From Candidatus Cryptobacteroides merdigallinarum (GTDB lineage Bacteria > Bacteroidota > Bacteroidia > Bacteroidales > UBA932), in contig JADIMQ010000051.1 in assembly GCA_017694655.1 (NCBI GenBank), positions 1-53,003 of the forward strand: 53,003 nucleotides of DNA, written 5' to 3'. Below are positions 27,442-34,804 of the stretch, in pieces (positions within the stretch are counted from its first letter, which is position 1; each line of letters starts with the position of its first letter). Made by a program: the position numbers and the translations under genes. Below the pieces are notes generated by a model that saw only the letters and a list, made by a program, of their open reading frames with translations, did not search any database and was not told where the DNA came from.

Positions 27442-27666
27442 ATGGACAATGACAATATGACAACAAATGCACCCAGGTCTCCACAGGAGTGGTTCGACCT
27501 GGGTGTATTTTATCGCCGCTCCTCGCGTTTCGGAGAGGCTATGAATGCCTTCATGATGGCCGCGTCCACATCCGGGGACGAGACCCTCCGGGCGAAGGCT
27601 GCCGCTTCCATCGAGCTGCTGAAGGAAATCAACGGCTTCGTGAACACGGACCTGATGAACCCGTAG
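27442..27666 (+). CDS. Small TPR-like protein
   Basis: A 74-residue protein whose central part, EWFDLGVFYRRSSRFGEAMN followed by AFMMAA, fits a single tetratricopeptide-like helical hairpin, with a further helix (about 48-65). No signal peptide or membrane segment. Similar short open frames of this type are seen elsewhere in Bacteroidota, but no function is known to me. It starts 14 bases after rnfA, so is probably at the end of the rnf transcript, and converges on a minus-strand gene 11 bases beyond its stop. An internal ATG at 27457 is an alternative start. Confidence 0.6.
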   Translation: MDNDNMTTNAPRSPQEWFDLGVFYRRSSRFGEAMNAFMMAASTSGDETLRAKAAASIELLKEINGFVNTDLMNP

Positions 27667-27677
27667 GGGCCTCCAGG

Positions 27678-28259
27678 TCAGAACCTGTACCGGAATGAGA
27701 GGGTAGGGACGAAGCCGAACCAGCCGTTGTTGTAGTAGCCGGTCTTTCCTGTCCAGATGACCCGGTCCGTGGTGGCGTCGACGCGGCGTGTGACGCCGTC
27801 GTTCACGTGCATCCCGAAGTACGGGCGGAGATCCACCGATATCTGCAGCGGGAACCAGAACGTATATTCCAGGCCTGCCTGGACTGCAAAGGAAAGCATG
27901 AACCCGTAGTCGAGCGGGTGGTACCTGAAGCTGCCTTCACGGTATACTACCCTGTCCTGGACATATCCGAGCGAGAGTCCGGGGCCGGTGTACAGGGCCC
28001 AGGTCCCCTTGTCTGTCCAGGCGGGCCTCGCTACCACGAAGTTGTATATTGCGGTGGCCTTGAATCCGGGAGCGGAGCTTCCACCGTAGCCGAAGTCGAG
28101 GCTCATGTCGGCCTGTACGAAATTCTTCTTGCCCAAGGTGTGCTGGTAGCTGACATCGAACCCGGTCATGCCTATCCTGGCCCCGAGGGCCCTGGGCTGT
28201 GCATTGGCTGCAATGCTGCATACCAGGAATATTACTATGAATGTCGTTATCTTTTTCAT
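27678..28259 (-). CDS. Small outer-membrane beta-barrel protein
   Basis: A 193-residue exported protein with a signal peptide ending NAQ, then alternating beta-strand sequence rich in Tyr, Phe and Gly and a C-terminal phenylalanine (SFRYRF), the pattern of an outer-membrane barrel. It is clearly related to the next minus-strand gene: both share the QPxAxGxRxG start of the mature part, YNFxxAxPAWTDxGxW, YxGPGLSLG and GLEYTFWFPLQ. It has an additional insertion of about 35 residues relative to the paralogue, mostly in the loop after GLSLGY and before the last strand. No specific function can be assigned; the fold is porin-like only in a general sense. Confidence 0.7.
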   Translation of the reverse strand: MKKITTFIVIFLVCSIAANAQPRALGARIGMTGFDVSYQHTLGKKNFVQADMSLDFGYGGSSAPGFKATAIYNFVVARPAWTDKGTWALYTGPGLSLGYVQDRVVYREGSFRYHPLDYGFMLSFAVQAGLEYTFWFPLQISVDLRPYFGMHVNDGVTRRVDATTDRVIWTGKTGYYNNGWFGFVPTLSFRYRF

Positions 28260-28394
28260 ATTTCCAGAAAAAAAAGAATTGCAAACTGCTGCGCTGTTTT
28301 CGGAATCCGGGCTAAATCATTTATGTTGGCAAACTCCTGCCTCCCTCATCCTCAATGCCTTGCATTTTGCTGATTCTTGCACATTTCAAAAATG

Positions 28395-28428
28395 GGGGAT
28401 GACCCAAAAGGAATTTTGAGTCATCCCC
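28395..28428 (-). terminator. Intrinsic terminator of the second beta-barrel gene
   Basis: A 15-base-pair stem (28395-28409 with 28414-28428, one mismatch) closes a GGAA/TTCC tetraloop; read on the minus strand it is followed by ATTTTTG. It lies 74 bases beyond the stop of the 28502-28963 gene and separates the two paralogues, so each is probably transcribed from its own promoter. A smaller hairpin, GTCTTT/AAAGAC at 28433-28449, lies beside it. Confidence 0.75.
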
Positions 28429-28501
28429 AAACGTCTTTCTTCGAAAGACTGGCCCTGTAGATTTCCGGCCAGTCCTGCCAAGTGCTATATCCGGAGTCCC
28501 G

Positions 28502-28963
28502 TCAGAACCGGTACCTTACGGACAGGGACGGGGCAAAACCGTAGAGACCTTCCGTGAAGAAACCGGCGTTCCCGTGGCCTGCCCAGAAGCCTATCTGCGG
28601 CTTGAGGTCTATGGCGAGCTGGAGAGGGAACCAGAATGTATATTCAAGACCTACCTGTCCCTGGATGGCGAAGTTGAAGTTATGCCCGAACCCGAGGGAG
28701 AGGCCGGGACCTGCGTAGAAACCCCATTCGCCCCTGTCTGTCCAGGCAGGCTGCGCAATCATGAAGTTGTAGGTCGATGAAATGTCGAAACTGTCGAACC
28801 AGAATGTACCGAGGTTAGCCTCGACGAAGTTGGCTCCGCCGAGATTGTGCTGGTAGCTGATTTCCGTATTGAACCCCCATCTGATACCGATAGCTTTCGG
28901 CTGCGCTGTCGCTGCCACGGTAAATCCGAGTACCATAACTGCAGCAATAAGAATCTTTTTCAT
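28502..28963 (-). CDS. Small outer-membrane beta-barrel protein (paralogue)
   Basis: A 153-residue paralogue of the 27678-28259 gene, with a signal peptide ending ATAQ, the shared core motifs YNFMIAQPAWTDRG and GLEYTFWFPLQ, and a C-terminal RYRF. It is shorter in the loops, with about eight predicted strands, which would be enough for a small barrel. It has its own candidate promoter (28988-28995) and terminator (28395-28428). No enzymatic or transport role can be assigned from the sequence. Confidence 0.68.
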   Translation of the reverse strand: MKKILIAAVMVLGFTVAATAQPKAIGIRWGFNTEISYQHNLGGANFVEANLGTFWFDSFDISSTYNFMIAQPAWTDRGEWGFYAGPGLSLGFGHNFNFAIQGQVGLEYTFWFPLQLAIDLKPQIGFWAGHGNAGFFTEGLYGFAPSLSVRYRF

Positions 28964-28987
28964 TATAAAATAGTTTTAAATAATATA

Positions 28988-28995
28988 CAAATATA
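28988..28995 (-). promoter_or_regulatory. Candidate -7 promoter box for the beta-barrel paralogue
   Basis: TATATTTG on the minus strand, 24 bases upstream of the ATG at 28963, within a very AT-rich gap of 150 bases after argH. No convincing -33 box. Confidence 0.4.
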
Positions 28996-29113
28996 GTTTT
29001 TTTACGCCGACTTTCTTATTTTATTGGAAACTGTTTTCTCTTTTTCCGGAATATTGTCCGTTTCCAGCAGGAGGGGAGAAACCCTTCGTGCCACCTGCGG
29101 GCGGGGCGCCCGC

Positions 29114-30409
29114 CTACTGACGGAATCCGGAGGCCTTCTTCATCTTGGCCGCTATCTTCTCATTGCAGAGATTGCCTATGCTGCCTGCATGGGTGTGGTG
29201 AACGGATTTTTCTGCATGGAACCTGCCCTCGTTCACCTCTATTCCCACGCTCCTGTAGGCATCCCGGAACGGTGTTCCGGAGAGCGTCCTCCTGTTTACC
29301 TCCTCGACAGTGAAGAGGTAGTCGTAGATAGGGGAGTCCAGGATGCCGGTGTTCACCCTGATCTCGCGCAGCATGAAGACAGTCATCCGTATGCACCTGT
29401 GCATAAGCTCCAGGGCCGGGAACAGGATGTCCTTCAGCAGCTGGAAGTCCCTGTGGTAGCCGTGCGGCATGTTGCTGCACAGGAGGGATATCTCGTTTTC
29501 ACAGCCGAGGATGCGGTTGCAGTTCCCCCGTATTATCTCCCATACGTCCGGGTTCTTCTTGTGTGGCATTATGCTGGAGCCGGTAGTGAGCTCGTCCGGG
29601 AAGGATATGAAACCGAAGTTCGGGCACATGTACAGGCAGCAGTCAGAGGCGAACTTGTTGAGTGTCAGCGCAACGCTCCCGATGGCGGAAGCCACCGCCC
29701 TCTCTGCCTTGCCACGGCTGAGCTGGGCCGCGACCACATTGTAGTCCAGGTCCTCGAACTCCAGGAGCCTCGTGGTCATCTCCCTGTCGAGGGGAAAGGA
29801 ATTGCCGTATCCGGCGGCTGACCCGAGGGGGTTCTGGTTCACGAGGTGGTAGGCTCCCTTCAGCATGTACATGTCGTCTGCGAGGGCCTCTGCGTAGCCT
29901 CCGAACCACAGCCCGAACGAGGACGGCATTGCCACCTGCCCGTGGGTATATCCCGGGAGCAGCACTTCCCTGTATTTCTCGCTCAATTCCTGGAGAAGGC
30001 CGAAGAGTTCCAGGACTTCATCCCTCGTGCGGAGAAGCTCGTCGCGCAGGAACAGCTTTATGTCCACAAGCACCTGGTCGTTCCGTGACCTTCCGGAATG
30101 TATCTTCTTGCCCATATCCCCGAGCCGCCGTGTCAGGAGCAGCTCCACCTGGGAGTGTATGTCCTCCACATCGTCCTCGAGGACGAACTTGCCGGCATCT
30201 ATGTCTTCCAGTATGGCGTCGAGGGACGCCGTGAGGGCGTCGAGCTCTTCACGGGTGAGCAGCCCTATGGACTCCAGCATCCTTATGTGCGCCTTGGAGC
30301 CTTTGACGTCGTATTTTGCCAGGGCCATATCCAGGGTCCTGTCATTCCCCACCGTGAAATCTTCCACGATGTCCGAGGCTTTCGTGCCTTTGTTCCAGAG
30401 AGTAGCCAT
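29114..30409 (-). CDS. argH: Argininosuccinate lyase
   Basis: Last enzyme of arginine synthesis, splitting argininosuccinate into arginine and fumarate. Signature motifs are SGRSRND (105-111), the catalytic-base region GYTHGQVA (H155) and GSSIMPHKKNPD (277-288). The 431-residue length is a little short of the usual 450-460 but all three conserved regions are present. It begins one base after mgsA and is the last gene of the minus-strand arginine operon. The gap downstream holds no clear terminator. Confidence 0.95.
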   Translation of the reverse strand: MATLWNKGTKASDIVEDFTVGNDRTLDMALAKYDVKGSKAHIRMLESIGLLTREELDALTASLDAILEDIDAGKFVLEDDVEDIHSQVELLLTRRLGDMGKKIHSGRSRNDQVLVDIKLFLRDELLRTRDEVLELFGLLQELSEKYREVLLPGYTHGQVAMPSSFGLWFGGYAEALADDMYMLKGAYHLVNQNPLGSAAGYGNSFPLDREMTTRLLEFEDLDYNVVAAQLSRGKAERAVASAIGSVALTLNKFASDCCLYMCPNFGFISFPDELTTGSSIMPHKKNPDVWEIIRGNCNRILGCENEISLLCSNMPHGYHRDFQLLKDILFPALELMHRCIRMTVFMLREIRVNTGILDSPIYDYLFTVEEVNRRTLSGTPFRDAYRSVGIEVNEGRFHAEKSVHHTHAGSIGNLCNEKIAAKMKKASGFRQ

Positions 30410-30410
30410 G

Positions 30411-30866
30411 TCAGAGTTTCCTGTTTTTGTAAGACTCTATGCAAGCCGGGATTATGCGCTCGTAGCTGTCGTCGCAGTACAGCGGGGAGGATATGATGAA
30501 GTCCGCGGTGCTCCTGTTCGTGGCGAAAGGTATGTTGTACAGGGAGGCCAGCCTAACAAGGCTCATCACGTCGTTCTGGTGGCCCTGCATTATGAGGTTG
30601 TCGCAGAAGAACACGAGCATGTCCACCTTGCCTTCGGCTATGAGGGCCCCTATCTGGGCATCTCCTCCGAGCGGCCCGCTCAGCAGCTTTTCCATTTTAG
30701 GCATATTCTCTCCCAGTACCTCCTGCAGGGCTTCCTCCACGAGCCTGCCTGTAGTCCCTGTACAGAAAAGTGTGCAATCTTTCAGCGAGCCGGCATTGAA
30801 CCGGACCCAGCTCACGAGTTCCTGTTTGCGGGCATCATGTGCCACAAGTGCGATTTTCCTTATCAT
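30411..30866 (-). CDS. mgsA: Methylglyoxal synthase
   Basis: Converts dihydroxyacetone phosphate to methylglyoxal and phosphate, a bypass of lower glycolysis that relieves sugar-phosphate stress. The family pattern is intact: ALVAHDARKQELV, FCTGTTGRLV, SGPLGGDAQIGALI and DMLVFFCDNL with the catalytic Asp, then FATNRSTADFII. Length (151 aa) is typical. It lies between argE (7-base gap) and argH (1-base gap), so it must be transcribed with the arginine genes although it has no direct part in that pathway. This may tie carbon overflow to amino-acid supply, or may be chance. Confidence 0.95.
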   Translation of the reverse strand: MIRKIALVAHDARKQELVSWVRFNAGSLKDCTLFCTGTTGRLVEEALQEVLGENMPKMEKLLSGPLGGDAQIGALIAEGKVDMLVFFCDNLIMQGHQNDVMSLVRLASLYNIPFATNRSTADFIISSPLYCDDSYERIIPACIESYKNRKL

Positions 30867-30873
30867 TTCCTTG

Positions 30874-32013
30874 TCATTTTTTTCCTTCTTCCGCCATTGC
30901 GGCGAAGTTATCTATAAATCTTATGTATGTCCTGATGGCCTCCTCTATTTCGGAAACCAGTATGTATTCGTCCTTCCTGTGGGACCTTTCCGACTGTCCT
31001 GGCCCCATCTTTACTGCATCGCACCGGACCCTTATCCAGTCCGAGGTGGTGGGGGAGGAAAAGGTCCCGATGCCTGTGCGCCCGAGACATTCCGGCAGCG
31101 GTGATCCCGGGAAGGTAGCCGAAGACCTGTTCCTGAGGTTCCTCGCGGTCAGCCGGCTCCTGCATACTGCCTGCAGCTCCTCCAGTATTTCCTCGTTGCC
31201 GTACATTTCCGTAGGCCTTATGTCCACGACGAAACGGCATCTGTCCGGAACGACATTGTGGGCTGTCCCGGCGTTTATCTGGGTAACTGTCAGCCGCACC
31301 CTGCCCATTACCGGGGAGACCTTCCTGAAATCGAATTTCCGGAGCCTGTCAATGTCCTCCAGGGCAATGTACAGCGCATTGACGCCTTCCCCGCGCGCGG
31401 CGTGGCCGCTTACTCCTTCCGCTTCCCCGTCTATTACCAGCAGCCCGCGTTCCGAGGTGGCGGCCTTCATCCCTGTAGGTTCTCCTATTATTGCCCAGTC
31501 CGGCTTCCCGGCATTCTCCAGCCCGGGTATTTCGTTGTAGTGCTCCCATATCCATGTCATCCCGCCTGGCCCGGACCTTTCTTCCTCACAGCAGAGGACA
31601 AGCACGATATTGAAAGGCAGGTCCTTCTTCCGGAAATGCCTGAATGCTGCGCACAGGGAGACTACCGAGCCTCCGTCGTCATTGCTTCCGAGCCCGCATA
31701 CCAGCTCATCCTCCGAGTGCCCGAGGATTGCTGCGGCCTTCCCGTAGTCCGGCCTGTACGGGTCGAAGGAGTATCCAGTCCCGGGAGGCACCGTGTCGAT
31801 ATGGGCGCAGAGCATGAGCGTCTTCTTCTCCGGACTGAAATTCTCGTCCAGGGCCACTATGTTGTTCTTCACGGTTTCATGGCGTACCCCGTACCCCTTG
31901 AGCACCTCCGATATGTAGTCGCGCACGCGGTCTTCCTCAAAAGAGACGGAAGGTATTGCCACCATCCCTTTGAGCATCTGTACCGCCTCGTCTGCAAGTC
32001 TGTCCATCTGCAA
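30874..32013 (-). CDS. argE: M20-family deacylase, probable acetyl/succinylornithine-type ArgE
   Basis: Dinuclear zinc amidohydrolase of peptidase family M20. Metal ligands and catalytic residues are seen in CAHIDTVPP (H71, D73), LGSNDDGG (D112) and CCEEERSG (E144/E145). A dimerisation domain occupies about residues 170-280. The neighbours argB, argF' and argH make ornithine or citrulline deacylation the obvious role: with an ArgF' that acts on N-acylornithine, the enzyme would remove the acyl group from N-acylcitrulline. The product of 379 residues has a second ATG two codons in. The exact acyl group is inferred from ArgF' below. Confidence 0.85.
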   Translation of the reverse strand: MQMDRLADEAVQMLKGMVAIPSVSFEEDRVRDYISEVLKGYGVRHETVKNNIVALDENFSPEKKTLMLCAHIDTVPPGTGYSFDPYRPDYGKAAAILGHSEDELVCGLGSNDDGGSVVSLCAAFRHFRKKDLPFNIVLVLCCEEERSGPGGMTWIWEHYNEIPGLENAGKPDWAIIGEPTGMKAATSERGLLVIDGEAEGVSGHAARGEGVNALYIALEDIDRLRKFDFRKVSPVMGRVRLTVTQINAGTAHNVVPDRCRFVVDIRPTEMYGNEEILEELQAVCRSRLTARNLRNRSSATFPGSPLPECLGRTGIGTFSSPTTSDWIRVRCDAVKMGPGQSERSHRKDEYILVSEIEEAIRTYIRFIDNFAAMAEEGKK

Positions 32014-32049
32014 TCCTTTTGTGATATGACGCCCTTCCGGAATCTTCAG

Positions 32050-32847
32050 TCAGCTGCGGCAGACTGTCTGCCTGTCATTGGCGATATTGTCCGAGTTCTT
32101 TATCACGACCCTCGCCACTCCGCCGCCTATCGCCTTGAAGGCGTTCTCCAGTTTCGGGAGCATCCCGTCGGCCACGACCCCGGCAGCCTTCAGTTCCGCG
32201 AACCTGTCCGGGTCTATTTCCGGTATCAGGCTCCCGTCATCGTCCTTGTCGAGCAGTACCCCGTCTTTCTCGAAGCAGTACACCAGGTCGGTCTCCGCCT
32301 TGGCCGAAAGGCTCATGGCTATGTTCGAGGCCACAGTGTCCGCATTCGTGTTGAGCAGGTTGCCTTCCGTGTCGCAGGTTATGGCGCAGAATACCGGGGT
32401 GAGCCCGGCTTCCATAAGCCGGATTATGAGCCCGCTGTCTATGTTTTCCGGTACAAGGTCCCCCACAAAGCCGTAGTCTACAGTCTCTCCGGTAGACTTG
32501 AGCTTTACCGGCGGCCTTTTCGTGGCCCTTATCACAGCCCCGTCCGCCCCGGAGAGCCCTATCGCGTTGCACCCGTTCTTCTGCAGCAGGGCAACTATGC
32601 TCTTGTTGCACCATCCTGCGTACACCATCGTGACTATCTTGAGCGTCTCCGCGTCCGTGACCCTCCTGCCCTCGATCATCACGGGGCTGGAGCCCGACTT
32701 CTTCTGTATCGCGCTTGCTATCGCCCCGCCCCCGTGGACCAGAACCTTCGCTCCCGGGACAGCCGCGAACTCCCTGGCGAACTTCTCGAGCTTCTCCCGG
32801 TTGTCCACGACATTCCCGCCTATCTTGAATACCTGTATCTTGTTCAT
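32050..32847 (-). CDS. argB: N-acylglutamate kinase (ArgB)
   Basis: Amino-acid kinase that phosphorylates N-acetylglutamate, or possibly N-succinylglutamate here, in the second step of arginine synthesis. Visible motifs are KIGGNVVDN at the N terminus, VLVHGGGAIASAIQKKSG, INGL-type equivalent ALGLSGADGAVI-like stretch, and the C-terminal GGGVARVVI. Length (265 aa) is typical of the short form lacking the N-terminal extension that confers arginine inhibition in some species. It lies 34 bases after argF' and 36 before argE. Whether it prefers acetyl- or succinylglutamate cannot be seen directly. Confidence 0.9.
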   Translation of the reverse strand: MNKIQVFKIGGNVVDNREKLEKFAREFAAVPGAKVLVHGGGAIASAIQKKSGSSPVMIEGRRVTDAETLKIVTMVYAGWCNKSIVALLQKNGCNAIGLSGADGAVIRATKRPPVKLKSTGETVDYGFVGDLVPENIDSGLIIRLMEAGLTPVFCAITCDTEGNLLNTNADTVASNIAMSLSAKAETDLVYCFEKDGVLLDKDDDGSLIPEIDPDRFAELKAAGVVADGMLPKLENAFKAIGGGVARVVIKNSDNIANDRQTVCRS

Positions 32848-32881
32848 CCCTATGTCTTTTTCAAATTCCCGCCACGGCCTG

Positions 32882-33835
32882 TTACAGGCTGGACAATATC
32901 TCTTTCAGGATGGTCTGCGCCGAGACAACCCTGTTCGCCGCCTCCGGGATAACGATGGACTGCGGGCTCTCTATCACCTCGTCCGTCACGATCATATTCC
33001 TCCGGACCGGAAGGCAGTGCATGAAATAAGCGTTGTCCGTCAGGGCCATCTTCCTGCTGTCCACGGTCCAGCTCCGGTCCATGTTCAGCACCTTGCCGTA
33101 ATTGTCCCCGCTGTATGCCGCCCAGTTCTTCGCGTATATGAAGTCCGCCCCCTCGAAGGCCTTGTCCTGGTCGTATTCCACCCTGGCGCTGCCGACGAAG
33201 GCCGGGTCGAGCTCATATCCTTCGGGATGGGTGATGACGAATTCATAGCCGGTCAGGTTGATGCCTTCGGCAAACGAGTTCGGCACAGCCTGCGGCAGGG
33301 CCTTCGGGTGCGGAGCCCACGTCATCACTATCTTCGGCTTCTCCTTTTTCTTGTATTCCTCGATTGTAATCATGTCCGCGAAGGTCTGCAGGGGATGTCT
33401 TGTGGCAGCCTCCATACTGAATACCGGTTTTCCTGAATACTGGATGAACTCGTTGAGTATCTTTTCCGTATAGTCCTCCTCCTTGTTCTCGAACCTTGCG
33501 AAGGACCTGACCCCGATGATGTCGCAGTAGCAGCCCATCACCGGTATGGCCTCGAGGAGGTGCTCCGGCTTGTCGCCGTCCATTATCACACCTCTTTCCG
33601 TCTCCAGTTTCCAGGCGCCCTGGTTCACATCGAGCACTATCACGTTCATCCCGAGGTTCATGGCCGCCTTCTGTGTGCTCAGCCTCGTCCGCAGGCTCGA
33701 ATTGAAGAATATCATCAGCAGTGTCCTGTTCCTGCCGAGTTCCTGGTCCGCGAACGGATTTTCCTTGACGTACCTTGCCTTTGCAAAGGCCTCGTCGAGA
33801 TTCCCCAACTGGGTTACCGAAGTGAAATGTCTCAT
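32882..33835 (-). CDS. argF': N-succinylornithine carbamoyltransferase-type ArgF'
   Basis: Transcarbamylase of the Bacteroidota/Xanthomonas branch, which carbamoylates an N-acylornithine instead of free ornithine. The carbamoyl-phosphate motif is FFNSSLRTR and the C-terminal HCLPVRR is present. Residue 90, in GDKPEHLLEA, is proline. In the literature on these enzymes Pro at this position marks the Bacteroides fragilis enzyme specific for N-succinylornithine, while Glu marks the acetylornithine enzyme of Xanthomonas. Arginine synthesis here is therefore predicted to go through succinylated intermediates. It is the first gene of the minus-strand operon argF'-argB-argE-mgsA-argH. Length (317 aa) is normal. 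Confidence 0.9.
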   Translation of the reverse strand: MRHFTSVTQLGNLDEAFAKARYVKENPFADQELGRNRTLLMIFFNSSLRTRLSTQKAAMNLGMNVIVLDVNQGAWKLETERGVIMDGDKPEHLLEAIPVMGCYCDIIGVRSFARFENKEEDYTEKILNEFIQYSGKPVFSMEAATRHPLQTFADMITIEEYKKKEKPKIVMTWAPHPKALPQAVPNSFAEGINLTGYEFVITHPEGYELDPAFVGSARVEYDQDKAFEGADFIYAKNWAAYSGDNYGKVLNMDRSWTVDSRKMALTDNAYFMHCLPVRRNMIVTDEVIESPQSIVIPEAANRVVSAQTILKEILSSL

Positions 33836-33908
33836 ATCTTTCCTGTTAAGTCCGTCTTTCGACGATCCGTGAACATAAAATTACAGCCTGTGGTGTCGGC
33901 ACAGATTA

Positions 33909-33916
33909 CAAACTTA
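33909..33916 (-). promoter_or_regulatory. Candidate -7 promoter box for the arginine operon
   Basis: TAAGTTTG on the minus strand, matching TAnnTTTG, 73 bases upstream of the argF' ATG at 33835. The 73-base leader would leave space for control by attenuation or a repressor, but no structure was identified. A -33 TTTG at the right distance was not found. Confidence 0.4.
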
Positions 33917-34130
33917 ATAAATTTTCTTTGTTCCGGATACAGGCCGGCCGGCAATTCCGTCATTCCGTCCCCCGAAATCTGCATTCCGTCGGAAAACGCT
34001 TTACCGGTTCTCCGTAAGACTCTACTTTTGGCCGCGTGCGTCTTCAACCATGTCCGGGTTCCTGCACGTTTGGTCGAAAAAAAAATCGTCCTGTCCTTGT
34101 CCGGCCTGTACCGAATTCGGAAATTTTCCG

Positions 34131-34138
34131 TAAGTTTG
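34131..34138 (+). promoter_or_regulatory. Candidate -7 promoter box for the sigma-factor gene
   Basis: TAAGTTTG, matching TAnnTTTG and followed by C, 33 bases upstream of the ATG at 34172. It suggests that the sigma gene is read by the housekeeping polymerase rather than only by itself. No clear -33 element. Confidence 0.4.
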
Positions 34139-34171
34139 CCGCCCACACATTACAGAGGAGCGCAGGAGAAG

Positions 34172-34759
34172 ATGGAGCAGATGACAGGACCGGATGATAT
34201 TGTTGTCAGGATAAGCCGTTCGGACAGGGCGGCTTTCGACGAGCTGTACCGTATGTTCTATCCACTGCTGGTGAACTATGCTTCCCTGATGGTGTCAAGG
34301 GAGACAGCCAAGGACATTGTACATGACGTCTTCTTCCGGCTCTGGACTGTCAGGGAAAGCCTTCTGCCTCAATCCGGGACGGGGGGGGGTAACATACGTA
34401 GTTTCCTGCTGCGCAGTACATATAATGCGTGCATAAGCGTAATCCGCAAGCAACTTTCCCGGCTCAACCACGGAAAGCTGGCCATGGGGGATATCGAAGA
34501 ATATTACCGTTTCTATGATGTGGACAGGAACGATATCCTCCAGAAACTCTACAGCCGGGACATCCGCGAATCTCTCGATGCCGCTATCGGCAGCCTGCCC
34601 CCGCGATGCCGTGAGATATTCCTCATGAACTATGTGGAAAACCTGTCGGCCCGGGAAATCAGCGAAAAGCTCGGGATCAGCGTTTCCACAGTCGAGAACC
34701 AGATACATACCGCGCTGGTCCGTCTCCGGGCTTTCATAAAAAAATCAAATTTCCTGTAG
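34172..34759 (+). CDS. ECF RNA polymerase sigma factor of a polysaccharide locus
   Basis: A 195-residue group 4 sigma-70 factor. Region 2 (about 17-60) contains DRAAFDELYRMFYPLLVNYA and AKDIVHDVFFRLW, and region 4 (about 130-190) contains LPPRCREIFLMNYVENLS with the HTH SAREISEKLGISVSTVENQI. The ATG at 34172 has AGGAG 5 bases upstream and begins where the family usually starts. A FecR anti-sigma and a SusC with an STN domain follow, so activity should depend on trans-envelope signalling by the imported glycan. The region 2/4 linker has an unusual run of nine G bases (34381-34389) encoding three glycines, so a slipped base would destroy region 4. Confidence 0.92.
   Translation: MEQMTGPDDIVVRISRSDRAAFDELYRMFYPLLVNYASLMVSRETAKDIVHDVFFRLWTVRESLLPQSGTGGGNIRSFLLRSTYNACISVIRKQLSRLNHGKLAMGDIEEYYRFYDVDRNDILQKLYSRDIRESLDAAIGSLPPRCREIFLMNYVENLSAREISEKLGISVSTVENQIHTALVRLRAFIKKSNFL
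34381..34389 (+). repeat. Homopolymeric G9 tract inside the sigma-factor coding sequence
   Basis: Nine consecutive G residues form the last base of Thr70 and codons 71-73 (Gly-Gly-Gly) in the linker between sigma regions 2 and 4. Gain or loss of one base would shift the frame before region 4. It is the longest G run I noticed in the window. Confidence 0.85.
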
Positions 34760-34804
34760 GTGCTTTTTCCCCAGGTCGCGTATATAATCCGTAACGCGAC
34801 CAGG

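Larger units (their letters stand above)
33836..34171 (+). other. Divergent intergenic region between the arginine operon and the sigma factor
   Basis: This 336-base stretch has no credible gene or tRNA. It holds a -7 box for each direction, TAAGTTTG on the minus strand at 33909-33916 and TAAGTTTG on the plus strand at 34131-34138. An A9 run is present near 34080. I see no clear ARG-type operator. Confidence 0.6.
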
